Assembly: GCA_965655625.1 (NCBI GenBank)
Contig: CBFHHA010000001.1
Span: forward strand, 1-64,000
Source of the DNA: CAJJDF01 sp965655625
GTDB lineage: Bacteria > Bacteroidota > Bacteroidia > Flavobacteriales_D > CAJJDF01
Length of the DNA: 64,000 nucleotides
Direction: 5' to 3'
Program-made: the position numbers and the translations under genes
In this document: piece by piece, positions 24,408 through 33,048 of the stretch
Layout: each line of letters begins with the position of its first letter
How positions within the stretch are numbered: position 1 is the stretch's first letter
The notes under the pieces: model-generated
The model's database searches: none
What the model saw: the letters and a program-made list of their open reading frames with translations, nothing else
Told to the model about the DNA's origin: nothing

Positions 24408-26432
24408 TTATTTAACTAGGTTCACATGTCCGAAAATTTCTTTAGTTACTCCATTTTCACCAGTTATAACAGCTCGGTAGACATAAGTGCCCATTTCCGA
24501 TGCAATTCCGTTGTGCGTTCCGTCCCAATTTTCTGACATATCATTGGTGTTAAATACGAGTTCTCCCCAACGGTTGAATACCTGAAAAGCAAATTGTTCA
24601 ACTCCCGCTATTGAAATGACGAGCTCATCATTCAATCCGTCTTTGTTTGGAGAAAAACCAGATGGAATATAAATCAAAAACTCATCAAAGATCGAAACGG
24701 TTACGGTTACAGAGTCTAAACAACCAAAAGCGGTCTCAGCCTTCAATTGAACTTGATAATCCTCCTCCTGATTAGCCGGAAATTTTATCTTGCATGGATT
24801 TTCTAAAGTAGATGTTCCGTTTACCCCCATAAAATCGAAATTCCAATTATAAAAAACAGCTCCTATGGATTGATTAATAAAGCATACCTCCGTATCAAAT
24901 GTGTAGAGCTCTTGCGGTGTGAAAGTGAAATTTGCGTTTGGAAGAGGATAAACCAAACTATTCCTGGTGGTAGAATCCTTGCACCCCAAATCTGAAGTAA
25001 CAATTAATGTTACTGGAAAACTTCCTGAGTTTGGAAAAGTTGTATTAGTCAATGGACTAGAAGGATTTCCGGGAAGACTCCATTCCCAATTTGTGAGAGA
25101 GCCAGTCGCGATAGTTGACTCATCACTAAAGCTTGAAACAACTCCCAAACAAACCGAATCATTGGCAAATTTAGCCTTTGGAATAGGAAAATCATTGACA
25201 GTAGAATTAACAACACTTTCACAGCCATTGCTGTCTCTCACAGTAAGGGTATAAGACCCTGGTGACAAGCCATTAAAAATAGAGTCGTTCAAGAATGGCC
25301 CGTTGTTTAGTTGATAGAAATAAGGCGGAGTGCCCCCTCTAACGTTACTTATCATTAGTTCGCCCGAAGGAGCAGTATTAGAGCAGGTTCCGGTAGAACT
25401 TACATCAAAAATAATGAGTGTGGTGTCCACACGAATGACATCTGTCATTACGCAAATCGAGTCATAAGTTGCTAATAATTGATAAGACCCCAAGCCTCCA
25501 TTGGGAACAGAATAAACAGAATCTGTCGCTCCAGCGATGGCAACACTGTCTTTATACCATTGAAAAAATTGAGGAATAGTATCAAAATCAGCTTTTACTT
25601 TTAAATTCCCTTGACAATAATTTCCCGTTACTATGAGACTAACTCTAGGAGAAAAAAGTGACTCTTCGCTTAAGATTAAATTATCCAAGTAGTAGTAATT
25701 TGCGCCTGTAGCATTATTATTACAGCTTGGGCCAATAACAATTGCAGTATAATTCTGGGTGGGCATAAAATTTATCGTTCCTTTTACCCAAGAACTCGAA
25801 GAGCAAGTGACCGTATCAATATCCAATAAAGTCCAGTCGGCAGGTGCCACCGTTGTGGGACAAAGGCTAGTAGGTGTGTTTAATAAAGATCCAAAAGGCA
25901 AATTAGCACAATCAGTTGTCCCGAAAATAGCCAATTCTGTTGTCAAACTACCAAAAGAATTTGCTAAATAAAAATCCAGTTGATAATTTTTTCCAATTTT
26001 CATTGTGTCGTTCAGGCATGCTCCGATATATTCTTTGTAAATAATACTATTGGCTGACGGAAAATAATCATCAAAAAACCCAATATAACCCACTCCATCA
26101 GGAAGTGGTGTTGGAGGAACGGGAAATGTACCAACCGAAGTAAGGTTGCACGTGTTAAGGTAATCAGGAGTTGCCCCAGTTGCTTGAATCCAATCATTTA
26201 CGCAAGATAATTGGCTAGCGGCATTCGGGCAGCAGCTTCTTTGCTCAAAGGAAGGATTTGGTAATATAGCAGAAGCGGATGAATCTATACTCAAAAATTG
26301 ACAAGTACAGTCAGTAGTGTCCTGTAAATCAATTAATCCATCCAAATCATCGTCTATTCCATTGTCACAAATTTCTTGCGAAAAGGAACTTGTTCCAATG
26401 ATCAAAAATAATGCGATTTGAATGATTTTCAC
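24408..26432 (-). CDS. Secreted PKD-domain protein with T9SS type-B (gliding-associated) C-terminal domain
   Basis: 674 residues, GTG start. The signal peptide ends GTSSFSQ. It is followed by CDNGIDDDLDGLIDLQDTTDC, a Ca-binding-like Asp/Asn-rich motif frequent at the start of Bacteroidetes surface proteins. A galactose-binding-like or carbohydrate-binding-like region covers about 50-250 (NPSFEQRSCC...YLDNLILSEESL). A SprB-like repeat lies at about 345-410 (NGLSPGSYTLTVRDSNGCES) and PKD-like folds at about 415-575. The last 85 residues are the type-B sorting domain: IPSGFSPNKDGLNDELVI, FQVFNRWGELVFNT, WDGTHNG, GTYVYRA, ending GHVNLVK. The protein should be exported by the T9SS and sit on the surface. 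Ligand unknown. Confidence 0.88.
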   Translation of the reverse strand: MKIIQIALFLIIGTSSFSQEICDNGIDDDLDGLIDLQDTTDCTCQFLSIDSSASAILPNPSFEQRSCCPNAASQLSCVNDWIQATGATPDYLNTCNLTSVGTFPVPPTPLPDGVGYIGFFDDYFPSANSIIYKEYIGACLNDTMKIGKNYQLDFYLANSFGSLTTELAIFGTTDCANLPFGSLLNTPTSLCPTTVAPADWTLLDIDTVTCSSSSWVKGTINFMPTQNYTAIVIGPSCNNNATGANYYYLDNLILSEESLFSPRVSLIVTGNYCQGNLKVKADFDTIPQFFQWYKDSVAIAGATDSVYSVPNGGLGSYQLLATYDSICVMTDVIRVDTTLIIFDVSSTGTCSNTAPSGELMISNVRGGTPPYFYQLNNGPFLNDSIFNGLSPGSYTLTVRDSNGCESVVNSTVNDFPIPKAKFANDSVCLGVVSSFSDESTIATGSLTNWEWSLPGNPSSPLTNTTFPNSGSFPVTLIVTSDLGCKDSTTRNSLVYPLPNANFTFTPQELYTFDTEVCFINQSIGAVFYNWNFDFMGVNGTSTLENPCKIKFPANQEEDYQVQLKAETAFGCLDSVTVTVSIFDEFLIYIPSGFSPNKDGLNDELVISIAGVEQFAFQVFNRWGELVFNTNDMSENWDGTHNGIASEMGTYVYRAVITGENGVTKEIFGHVNLVK

Positions 26433-26499
26433 TTAATTTAATTTGGCATCAGTCAATTAAACGATTTACGTTCTTTTTGGTTGCTTAAATTCTCTATTG

Positions 26500-28443
26500 T
26501 TAATCTTTTTTCACCTCTACCCAATCCCCATATTCTTTGATTAATCCAATCAATTCATCTAATGCATCGTCTTCTGGTATGTTCTTCTTTACTACGGTTT
26601 TTTCTTTGTACAAAGTAATCTTTCCTTTACCGGTTCCTACGTAACCGTAATCGGCATCGGCCATTTCACCTGGGCCATTTACAATACAGCCCATAATTCC
26701 TATTTTCAATCCTTTCAGATGACTGGTTTTCGCTCTTATTTTTGCCGTTGTTTCTTGCAAATCGAATAAGGTTCTTCCGCAAGAAGGGCATGAAATATAT
26801 TCGGTTTTGGAAATTCTAGTTCTGGTTGCTTGAAGGATTCCGAAACCAACTTCGTTGATAAATTTATCTCCTCCACTGTTCTCTGCAGCAATAAATATTC
26901 CGTCTCCTAGTCCATCTACAAATAAACTTCCTATATCAGTACCCGCATCTACCTGCAGACTCTCGTTGTCCAAGTCTTTGTAGGCTCTTCCTATTACCAC
27001 AGGAGTTTTACAACCATAATGAAATAGACCGTTGAACAACTGCCTCTGCTCGGCCATTCCATGTTCGTTGTAGGTGTCAATTACCAGCACTGCGGTAGAA
27101 TCTTGCTTAATTTTATCTGCGAATTCTTCGGTTAACTCCTCCAACAAAGTATAAATGAAATTCATACTCGAATGTTTCTCGCAATCAGTTTGGTACAATT
27201 TTGCATCCATAAAAGGATACGACCTTGGCTTGGCTTTATTCGCTTTCCAAGTTTCATATTCATACACCAAACCAAGAGTTCCTGGGATTTCAAAATCGAT
27301 GGTGTTTTTATTCAAAAAGATATAATCACACGCTTGGTCTGTTAAGTTCCATTTATCCAATTGAACTGAATAATGGTAACCCAAAGCAAATAAATTGGCT
27401 GGTTTGATTTCTTTTTTCAAAGAAAAATCTGCCATAACGATTGGTACATTTCCCCCTCCAATGTTTTGAACTTTTGTAGTTTCTCTGTGCGAGTATTCAA
27501 AAGGATTGAGGTAGTTTGGAAAATCCAGCGCAAAATCTTTGTGTTTGCTTCGGTTCTCGTATCTCGCCACTAATTTTTGAGCTACGGGGATTTCTGCTTC
27601 CGCTTTCTCGGTGAGTGAAACTCTTATCGTGTCTCCTATTCCATCTTCCAGCAAAGCGCCAATTCCTACGGCTGATTTTATCCTTCCTTCTTCCGCTTCG
27701 CCTGCTTCTGTTACTCCCAAGTGAAGCGGATAATTCATTCCTTGCTCCAGCATAGTTGCCACCAATAGTCGATAGGCCTGCACCATTACCTTTGGATTAC
27801 TTGCTTTCATCGAAAGAACTAAATCGTGGTAATCATGATCTCTGCAAATTCGGATAAACTCCATGGCAGATTCCACCATTCCAAGTGGTGTATCTCCGTA
27901 TCTGCTCAATATTCTGTCCGATAAAGATCCGTGGTTTGTACCTATTCTCATAGCCACACCGTTCTCTTTACACAAACGTACTAGAGGAGTAAATTTACTT
28001 CTTATTCTTTCCAATTCTTCTTGGTAGGATTCATCGGTATATTCGTATTCGTTGAATTGTTTTTTATCGGCATAATTACCAGGATTCACCCTAACTTTTT
28101 CTACAATTCCTGCAGCAACCTCAGCAGCATTTGGTGTAAAATGAATATCGGCTACTAACGGAACTTCATATCCTGCTTCTCGAACCAATCGCTTAATCTC
28201 ACGAAGATTTTCCGCATCTTTTTTACTAGGAGCAGTCAACCGCACTATTTCACATCCTACTTTTGCCAAACTTATCGTTTCCTCTACCGACTTCTCGGTA
28301 TCCATCGTGTCGGCAGTAGTCATCGACTGAATTCTGATTGGGTTGTCCCCACCAATTCCTACTTTTCCCACCATTACCTCTCTTGTTTTCATTCGAGAAT
28401 AATGGGTAGTGCTATCACAGTAAGGTTTTTCTGTTTTCTTCAT
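26500..28443 (-). CDS. ispG: 4-hydroxy-3-methylbut-2-enyl diphosphate synthase IspG (GcpE), long form
   Basis: 647 residues. IspG makes HMBPP from MEcPP, the penultimate step of the MEP isoprenoid pathway. The N-terminal TIM barrel starts REVMVGKVGIGGDNPIRIQSMTTADTMDTEKSVEE. The C-terminal domain has the 4Fe-4S cysteines in ISCPSCGRTLFDL and GIMGCIVNGPGEMADADYGYVG. Most bacteria have a form of about 370 residues. The extra 270 or so residues here (roughly 300-560) form the inserted domain known in plants and Bacteroidetes. The enzyme feeds isoprenoid precursors to the carotenoid operon at 39376 and to quinones. Transcription is monocistronic as far as can be seen, with REP palindromes upstream. 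Confidence 0.96.
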   Translation of the reverse strand: MKKTEKPYCDSTTHYSRMKTREVMVGKVGIGGDNPIRIQSMTTADTMDTEKSVEETISLAKVGCEIVRLTAPSKKDAENLREIKRLVREAGYEVPLVADIHFTPNAAEVAAGIVEKVRVNPGNYADKKQFNEYEYTDESYQEELERIRSKFTPLVRLCKENGVAMRIGTNHGSLSDRILSRYGDTPLGMVESAMEFIRICRDHDYHDLVLSMKASNPKVMVQAYRLLVATMLEQGMNYPLHLGVTEAGEAEEGRIKSAVGIGALLEDGIGDTIRVSLTEKAEAEIPVAQKLVARYENRSKHKDFALDFPNYLNPFEYSHRETTKVQNIGGGNVPIVMADFSLKKEIKPANLFALGYHYSVQLDKWNLTDQACDYIFLNKNTIDFEIPGTLGLVYEYETWKANKAKPRSYPFMDAKLYQTDCEKHSSMNFIYTLLEELTEEFADKIKQDSTAVLVIDTYNEHGMAEQRQLFNGLFHYGCKTPVVIGRAYKDLDNESLQVDAGTDIGSLFVDGLGDGIFIAAENSGGDKFINEVGFGILQATRTRISKTEYISCPSCGRTLFDLQETTAKIRAKTSHLKGLKIGIMGCIVNGPGEMADADYGYVGTGKGKITLYKEKTVVKKNIPEDDALDELIGLIKEYGDWVEVKKD

Positions 28444-28456
28444 TTTAATTTATTTC

Positions 28457-28526
28457 AAACCTCGCAGGTTTTAATTTCTTAAATTCTTCTTCCAAACCTA
28501 GCAACTCACTTAGATCCTAAAGGTTT
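28457..28526. repeat. Degenerate REP sequences upstream of ispG
   Basis: AAACCTCGCAGGTTTT (28457-28472) and a diverged pair beginning AAACCTAGCA (28494) and ending AAAGGTTT (28526) resemble the REP arms AAACCTAACAGG found at 28613 and 30664. They look like old copies of the same element. Confidence 0.55.
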
Positions 28527-28565
28527 AATTATTCAAAAGTAATCTCTTTTATTCTATCTAATCCG
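28521..28565 (-). pseudogene. 3' tail of a decayed second RAYT gene
   Basis: Bases 28521-28562 match 28639-28680 (REP edge plus 3' end of the intact RAYT gene) with two mismatches over 42 bases. On the minus strand this remnant encodes the end LD-R-IKE-I-TFE-stop, against LDTIKEFTFE-stop in the intact gene. Nothing of the rest of the gene remains. It shows a former duplication or unequal deletion at this locus. Confidence 0.65.
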
Positions 28566-28612
28566 TTTTACATCCGTTTCCCATCGGGTATTTATCCTTC
28601 AGGTTTGGTTTT

Positions 28613-28643
28613 AACCTAACAGGTTTTGAAAACCTGTTAGGTT
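28613..28643. repeat. REP palindrome directly after the RAYT gene
   Basis: A near-perfect 31-base palindrome: arm AACCTAACAGGTTTT, central G, then the inverted arm AAAACCTGTTAGGTT. Each arm is itself partly self-complementary (AACCT-aac-AGGTT), so a cruciform or clover-like fold is possible. It ends 4 bases before the RAYT stop codon's last base on the top strand. Confidence 0.85.
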
Positions 28644-28646
28644 TAA

Positions 28647-29228
28647 TTATTCAAAAGTAAACTCTTTTATTGTATCTAATTTTTCTTTCTTACTCTCAAA
28701 CATAAATTTAAGATTTTTCACATCATCAAATAAATCGACAACTTGTTTTCTTGCCAATCTTGTTTCATTATCTGAAATTAAAGAAAGAAAAGAACAGTGT
28801 TTATAGGTTTTATAATCACCAAGTTCGTGATGATTGGAGTTTGTGTTTACATAAACAATTAAGTTCCTTAAATAATCGCTATTTTTAATCTCAATCCTTT
28901 TCAAATGTTCTTGAAATAAGCTGCCTCTCCGATTATTTCTTTTGTTAAATGCTTTTGAATAAGCATTGAAAAGGTTTGAAAATGGTTGGTGTAGTTTACT
29001 AACATCGAATCCTTGCGGTAATTCATTTTCCGTTTTTATTTTAATTACGAAGTGAAAATGATTTGGAATTAGGCAATAACTATACATGTCAGAAATTGGC
29101 AACAAATATTTTGAAACTAAACTTAAAACATAGTTGTAATTGTCCTCATTCAAAAAAATTAACTCTTTGTTATTTCTTCGATTAAAAATATGATAATACT
29201 TACCTATTTCTAATTTAACTTGACTCAT
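28647..29228 (-). CDS. REP-associated tyrosine transposase (RAYT, Y1/IS200-like)
   Basis: 193 residues from ATG 29228. The longer frame to 29291 runs through a palindrome and is rejected. The HUH nuclease motif is PNHFHFVIKI (histidines at about 57 and 59), preceded by KYYHIFNRRNNKELIF, the usual start of these proteins. Further on come GSLFQEHLKRIEI and LRNLIVYVNTNSNHHEL, which by family comparison contains the catalytic tyrosine (Y in IVYVNTN). RAYTs cut and rejoin single-stranded REP DNA and are thought to have spread REPs in the genome; they are usually single-copy and not self-transposing. Matching palindromes flank this gene and recur at 30664, which supports the assignment. Confidence 0.9.
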   Translation of the reverse strand: MSQVKLEIGKYYHIFNRRNNKELIFLNEDNYNYVLSLVSKYLLPISDMYSYCLIPNHFHFVIKIKTENELPQGFDVSKLHQPFSNLFNAYSKAFNKRNNRRGSLFQEHLKRIEIKNSDYLRNLIVYVNTNSNHHELGDYKTYKHCSFLSLISDNETRLARKQVVDLFDDVKNLKFMFESKKEKLDTIKEFTFE

Positions 29229-29352
29229 AGTTGTTTGCTTTTGAAAATAATCCCAGCAGGTCTTGGAGTCCTGCCCATGATTACTCTGCAATTAAAGTGA
29301 AAAACACACTAAGTTAATGTTTATTTAGGTGTTTTGAAACTCGTTTAAGTTC

Positions 29353-29384
29353 AAACCTAGCAGGTTTTAGGATCTTGTTAGGTT
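29353..29384. repeat. Diverged REP palindrome at the 3' end of the sigma-54 regulator gene
   Basis: The top strand reads AAACCTAGCAGG...TTGTTAGGTT, an imperfect version of the REP at 28613 and 30664. It overlaps the last two bases of the regulator's stop codon. With 28613 it brackets the RAYT gene. Confidence 0.65.
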
Positions 29385-30552
29385 ATTTTGTTGGGTTTGC
29401 ATACAGCCTAATTTCGTCTCCTTTTATCTCGTTTCCACACAAGATGACTAACCTTTCTACAATATTCCTTAATTCTCTAATATTTCCTGTCCAATCAATT
29501 TTTTGGAGTTCTATCACAGCTTCCTTGGTAAAAGATTTTTTTGGAATAGCTTGCTCTTCGCATATCATTCCAAGGAAATGCTCAGCCAACATGGGAACGT
29601 CATCTCTTCGTTCATTCAAAGAAGGGACGTGAATTAAAATAACCGCCAATCGGTGGTATAAATCTTCTCTGAACTTTTTTTCAGAAATCTCTTCTTTCAG
29701 GTTTTTGTTGGTTGCCGCAAGCACCCTCACATTTACTTTTATGTCTTTGTCTCCTCCAACTCGCGTAATTTTATGTTCTTGCAAAGCTCTTAATACTTTT
29801 GCTTGGGCAGAAAGACTCATGTCTCCTATTTCATCCAGAAAAATCGTTCCTCCCTCCGCTTGCTCAAATTTTCCTTTTCGTTGCTTGATAGCAGAAGTAA
29901 AAGCGCCTTTCTCGTGACCAAACAATTCACTTTCAATTAATTCAGCTGGAATTGCCGCACAATTTACTTCTATAAATGGAGCTTTCACTCTAGCGCTTTG
30001 CTCGTGCAATTGCCTTGCTACTAGTTCCTTTCCGCTTCCATTTCCTCCCGTAATTAACACTCGAGCATCCGATGGAGCTACTTTTTCTATCATTTCCTTA
30101 ATCGCTACAATCTCTTTAGATTCTCCTATGATTTCAGTAGTTTTTCCTTTGTGAATTTTTCGTTTCAACACTTTGGTTTCTTCTACCAAATCACTTCTTT
30201 CAAACGCATTTCTTATGCTTACCAAGGTTCTGTTTAAGTCCAGCGGTTTTTGAATAAAATCGTAGGCACCCTTTTGCAAACACTCGACAGCTGTGTTAAT
30301 AGTTCCATGGCCTGAAATCATAATTACTGGTGAGTCAACTCCCTTTTCTTGTAATTTTTCCAACACCTCAACACCATCCATCTCCGGCATTTTGATATCG
30401 CATAAAATGACATCATAATTGTTTTTTGCCGCCAATTCAAAACCTATCTTACCATTTTCAGCATCATCTACTTTATACGATTCATTTTCCAAAATTTCTC
30501 TTAACACGCTTCTTATAGGTCTTTCGTCATCAATTACTAATATTTTGGTCAT
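29383..30552 (-). CDS. Sigma-54-interacting response regulator (NtrC-type) without C-terminal HTH
   Basis: 389 residues. A receiver domain (1-120) has the acidic pocket DDE (8-10) and phospho-acceptor Asp52 in CDIKMPEMDG, with conserved S80 and K102 positions. The sigma-54 AAA+ domain follows: Walker A GGNGSGKE (169-176), the sigma-54 contact loop GAFTSA (216-221), Walker B GGTIFLDEIGD, sensor GNIRELRN near residue 355. The protein ends at about the point where a Fis-type HTH normally begins (NPTK), so no DNA-binding domain is seen. Short forms like this occur in other Bacteroidetes, as far as I recall. A cognate kinase is not adjacent; the NtrY-like kinase at 13184 is one candidate. Confidence 0.92.
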   Translation of the reverse strand: MTKILVIDDERPIRSVLREILENESYKVDDAENGKIGFELAAKNNYDVILCDIKMPEMDGVEVLEKLQEKGVDSPVIMISGHGTINTAVECLQKGAYDFIQKPLDLNRTLVSIRNAFERSDLVEETKVLKRKIHKGKTTEIIGESKEIVAIKEMIEKVAPSDARVLITGGNGSGKELVARQLHEQSARVKAPFIEVNCAAIPAELIESELFGHEKGAFTSAIKQRKGKFEQAEGGTIFLDEIGDMSLSAQAKVLRALQEHKITRVGGDKDIKVNVRVLAATNKNLKEEISEKKFREDLYHRLAVILIHVPSLNERRDDVPMLAEHFLGMICEEQAIPKKSFTKEAVIELQKIDWTGNIRELRNIVERLVILCGNEIKGDEIRLYANPTK

Positions 30553-30663
30553 AAAATTTGGTTTTTTTTTCTTGATAATGGATAAAAATAAGAGTTTGGG
30601 GGGAGTATCTCCAATAAAAATCTCTTATTTGTTGTTAAAGAATATAAATGTAGTTTTGAGTCC

Positions 30664-30696
30664 AAACCTAACAGGTTTTCAAAACCTGTTAGGTTT
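30664..30696. repeat. REP palindrome upstream of the FGE-like gene
   Basis: A perfect 33-base palindrome: arm AAACCTAACAGGTTTT, central C, inverted arm AAAACCTGTTAGGTTT. It differs from the REP at 28613 only at the centre and outer base. It lies in the divergent region between the sigma-54 regulator and the FGE-like gene. Confidence 0.85.
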
Positions 30697-30776
30697 AATA
30701 AGTAACCTTCTCTTTTTTGTTTGCTGTGTAAGCCAAACTTCATTTCCAGTCTTAAGAATTATACTAAAAGATCAGT

Positions 30777-32311
30777 ATGAAAGTCCTAAATCTATTATCA
30801 CTCCTTTTCTCTACCATTTCTTTGGCTCAAATTCCAAACTGTGTTCCTATACGTGGTGATTATTTGTGGATGAGCAAAACGGAGGTAAGTGTGCGTGAGT
30901 ATCGATATTTCCTTGGTAATTGTTCGCCTCAGGATAGCTTGCTCAATTTACCGAATTCAAAATTATGGGAAAAAACCCCTTTTGGAAGTCCAATCAAATC
31001 ACACTATTTCTCTCATCCGGCATATCTTGATTATCCTGTTGTGACTATTACTCACAAGCAAGCTTCCTCTTTTTGCGCGTGGTTGACTTCCGAATTAAAC
31101 AATGCGAATCCCAAACGGACAGTGCGAGTTCGATTGCCTACTGAAGAAGAATGGGAATCTGCCGCAAAAGGAAATAATCCTTTTGCAATTTTTCCTTGGG
31201 GAACGGAATCTATGCGAGTAGAATCTGGTAAAAACCAGGGCAAAATGCAGGCAAATTTTATTCGAGGAAGAGGAGATTACATGGGAATAGCAGGAAGTTT
31301 AAATGACGGAGCAACCATTACTGCGCATGTCGAATCGTATTGGCCCAATGATTTTGGTTTGTACAACATGAGTGGAAATGTAGCCGAAATGGTTGCAGAA
31401 AAAGGACTAGTAAAAGGTGGAAGTTGGAAAAGCAGAGCCGATTGGTTAAGGATCGATAAACAGCAATATGTAAAAGGAGCTTCTCCCGAAGTGGGTTTTA
31501 GGTATGTGGTGGAGATTTTAACTTTACCTCTTGAAGAAAAAGAGTCTTTATCTCTCTCAAAAAAGTATTTTAAAAGCTATTTCAGTCGAGTAAATGATAC
31601 CCTCTTGGTGGGAAAGTTTGAAGTGACCAACCAACTTTATTCTCTCTTTTTGTCAGAGATAAATCAAGAGTCGTTAATTTACACCAGTTCTTGTCGAGAT
31701 TCCTTATGGATTGGCTTATTTCCTTACAGCGAAATGTGGGCAAGAAATTACTCTTGGCACCCACAATTCTCGCATCATCCGGCAGTTAATATTCCTTATT
31801 GGCAAGCGGTACAATTTTGCCAATGGTTTGAGTCCAAGTATCAAAGTATAATTGAAAAAAAAGTCACCGTGCGTCTTCCTTCCGAATCTGAATGGATAAT
31901 GGCAGCAAGAGGAGGATTGCCAAACTCTCCTTACCCTTGGGGAGGTCCTTATGTTAGAAACACGCAAGGTTCGTTTTTGGCAAATCACAACCCAAAAATG
32001 AGTGAGTCGGAAAATGTATATGGGTACGATACGCTTAGCCTATCCCGTTTTTTTGAGAATCATTTTACTGATGAGCACGATTTTGACGGTGAAGCTGTAA
32101 TTGCTCCTGTTGACTCTTATTTTCCAAATGGAAATGGCCTCTACAACATGGCGGGAAATGTAGCCGAAATGGTGCTAGATTCCAATTTTACCAAAGGTGG
32201 TTCTTGGAAAAGTAATAGTTATTATTTAAAATAAACTCTCGGGAGGAATGGGATAAACAAGCGAATCCCTTTACTGGATTTAGAATAGCTCTGATTAAAA
32301 ATAGCAATTAA
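30777..32311 (+). pseudogene. Secreted protein with two formylglycine-generating-enzyme-like domains, 3' frameshift
   Basis: The signal peptide ends STISLAQ. Two FGE-sulfatase (SUMF1/GldK-like) domains follow, about residues 28-245 and 270-510. Each shows the family landmarks: WMSKTEVSVREYRYFL / VGKFEVTNQLYSLFL, VRLPTEEEWESAAKG / VRLPSESEWIMAARGG, PWG, GLYNMSGNVAEMV / GLYNMAGNVAEMV, and KGGSWKS. The intact frame stops at 32234, just before the conserved GFR end of domain 2. In the +1 frame the sequence goes on as INSREEWDKQANPFTGFRIALIKNSN, ending at 32311. One A missing from the run at about 32226-32230 would explain this. It is either a recent mutation or a homopolymer sequencing error. No catalytic cysteines typical of true FGE are seen, so a structural role like GldJ/GldK is more likely. 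Confidence 0.8.
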
Positions 32312-32357
32312 GAGGTATGAGTACAACTCAAAACATCTAGCTGGATTTATTTTACCT

Positions 32358-32801
32358 TTAAAGATTTTTCGGTCTTTTTGGCTGGAAGAGCGTTCCTAGT
32401 TGGTCAGTCAGATGACTAAAGTTCTCCAATTGAGAGTCGGTACAAAGTCCCTTTATATCCTTAAAATGCTCATAATTCAATTTTTCTAATTTCATTACGG
32501 TTGTTGTTACTTCCTGAAATAACGAGTCGTTCATAACTGGGTTTTCGTTTTTGAGCTCTTTGTAAAGCTCATCTTTGAGCCTACCGATGGCTTGATGAGT
32601 CTTTTTTACCTCATTTCGATGCACCTCAATTAAATTCACAAACTCTTGTTCCTGATTTTCATCAAAGTTTAACTTTTCTATAATAATTTTCTTTGGACTA
32701 TGTGGATGGGGGTGTTTTTTTTTACTCATTATTAAAAACCCTATTGATATGACATTCGAAAGAATTAATAAAATGACGATAATTTTTGCTGTTTTACTCA
32801 T
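32358..32801 (-). CDS. Spy/CpxP-like periplasmic protein, last gene of an ECF sigma operon
   Basis: 147 residues with an N-terminal membrane anchor (about 6-25) followed by a His/Pro-rich stretch (KKKHPHPHSPKK) and an all-helical periplasmic domain. The helices (NFDENQEQEFVNLIEVHRNEVKKTHQAIGRLKDELYKEL; LCTDSQLENFSHLTDQL) look like the Spy/CpxP/CnrX group, where an LTxxQ-like motif marks helix ends; here it is weak (CTDSQ). In CnrYXH-type systems such a protein senses metal or envelope damage and acts through the anti-sigma factor. It overlaps the anti-sigma gene by 8 bases. The sensing role is inference from context and fold. Confidence 0.7.
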   Translation of the reverse strand: MSKTAKIIVILLILSNVISIGFLIMSKKKHPHPHSPKKIIIEKLNFDENQEQEFVNLIEVHRNEVKKTHQAIGRLKDELYKELKNENPVMNDSLFQEVTTTVMKLEKLNYEHFKDIKGLCTDSQLENFSHLTDQLGTLFQPKRPKNL

Positions 32802-33048
32802 AGAGCGAATGGTTTAATGTTGAATAAAGTATATAATCAAGTTCTGAAGGTGTGTGGTTCTGTATCTTTTGCTGACCCACAATGCCAATGTTGACGAAGA
32901 GCACAATAATAGCAGCAGCCAACAACAGTTTGGATTGAAAGTTTGAATTTCGCTCTTCATTCTCAATCTTGTTTTTTATTTTTTCGAAAAGAAAATCTGG
33001 TACTTCGGCCTGTTTTATTCTCTCAAATTGAACTATTTCTACTTTCAT
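32794..33048 (-). CDS. Small single-pass membrane protein, probable anti-sigma factor
   Basis: 84 residues. A cytoplasmic N-terminal helical part (VEIVQFERIKQAEVPDFLFEKIKNKIENEE) is followed by one transmembrane helix (SKLLLAAAIIVLFVNIGIVG, about 40-58) and a short outer tail. Size and layout match small anti-sigma factors that hold an ECF sigma at the membrane, although no zinc-binding HxxxCxxC motif is present. It overlaps the sigma gene by 4 bases and the Spy-like gene by 8, so the three are translationally coupled. Function is assigned from position and topology. Confidence 0.65.
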   Translation of the reverse strand: MKVEIVQFERIKQAEVPDFLFEKIKNKIENEERNSNFQSKLLLAAAIIVLFVNIGIVGQQKIQNHTPSELDYILYSTLNHSLYE

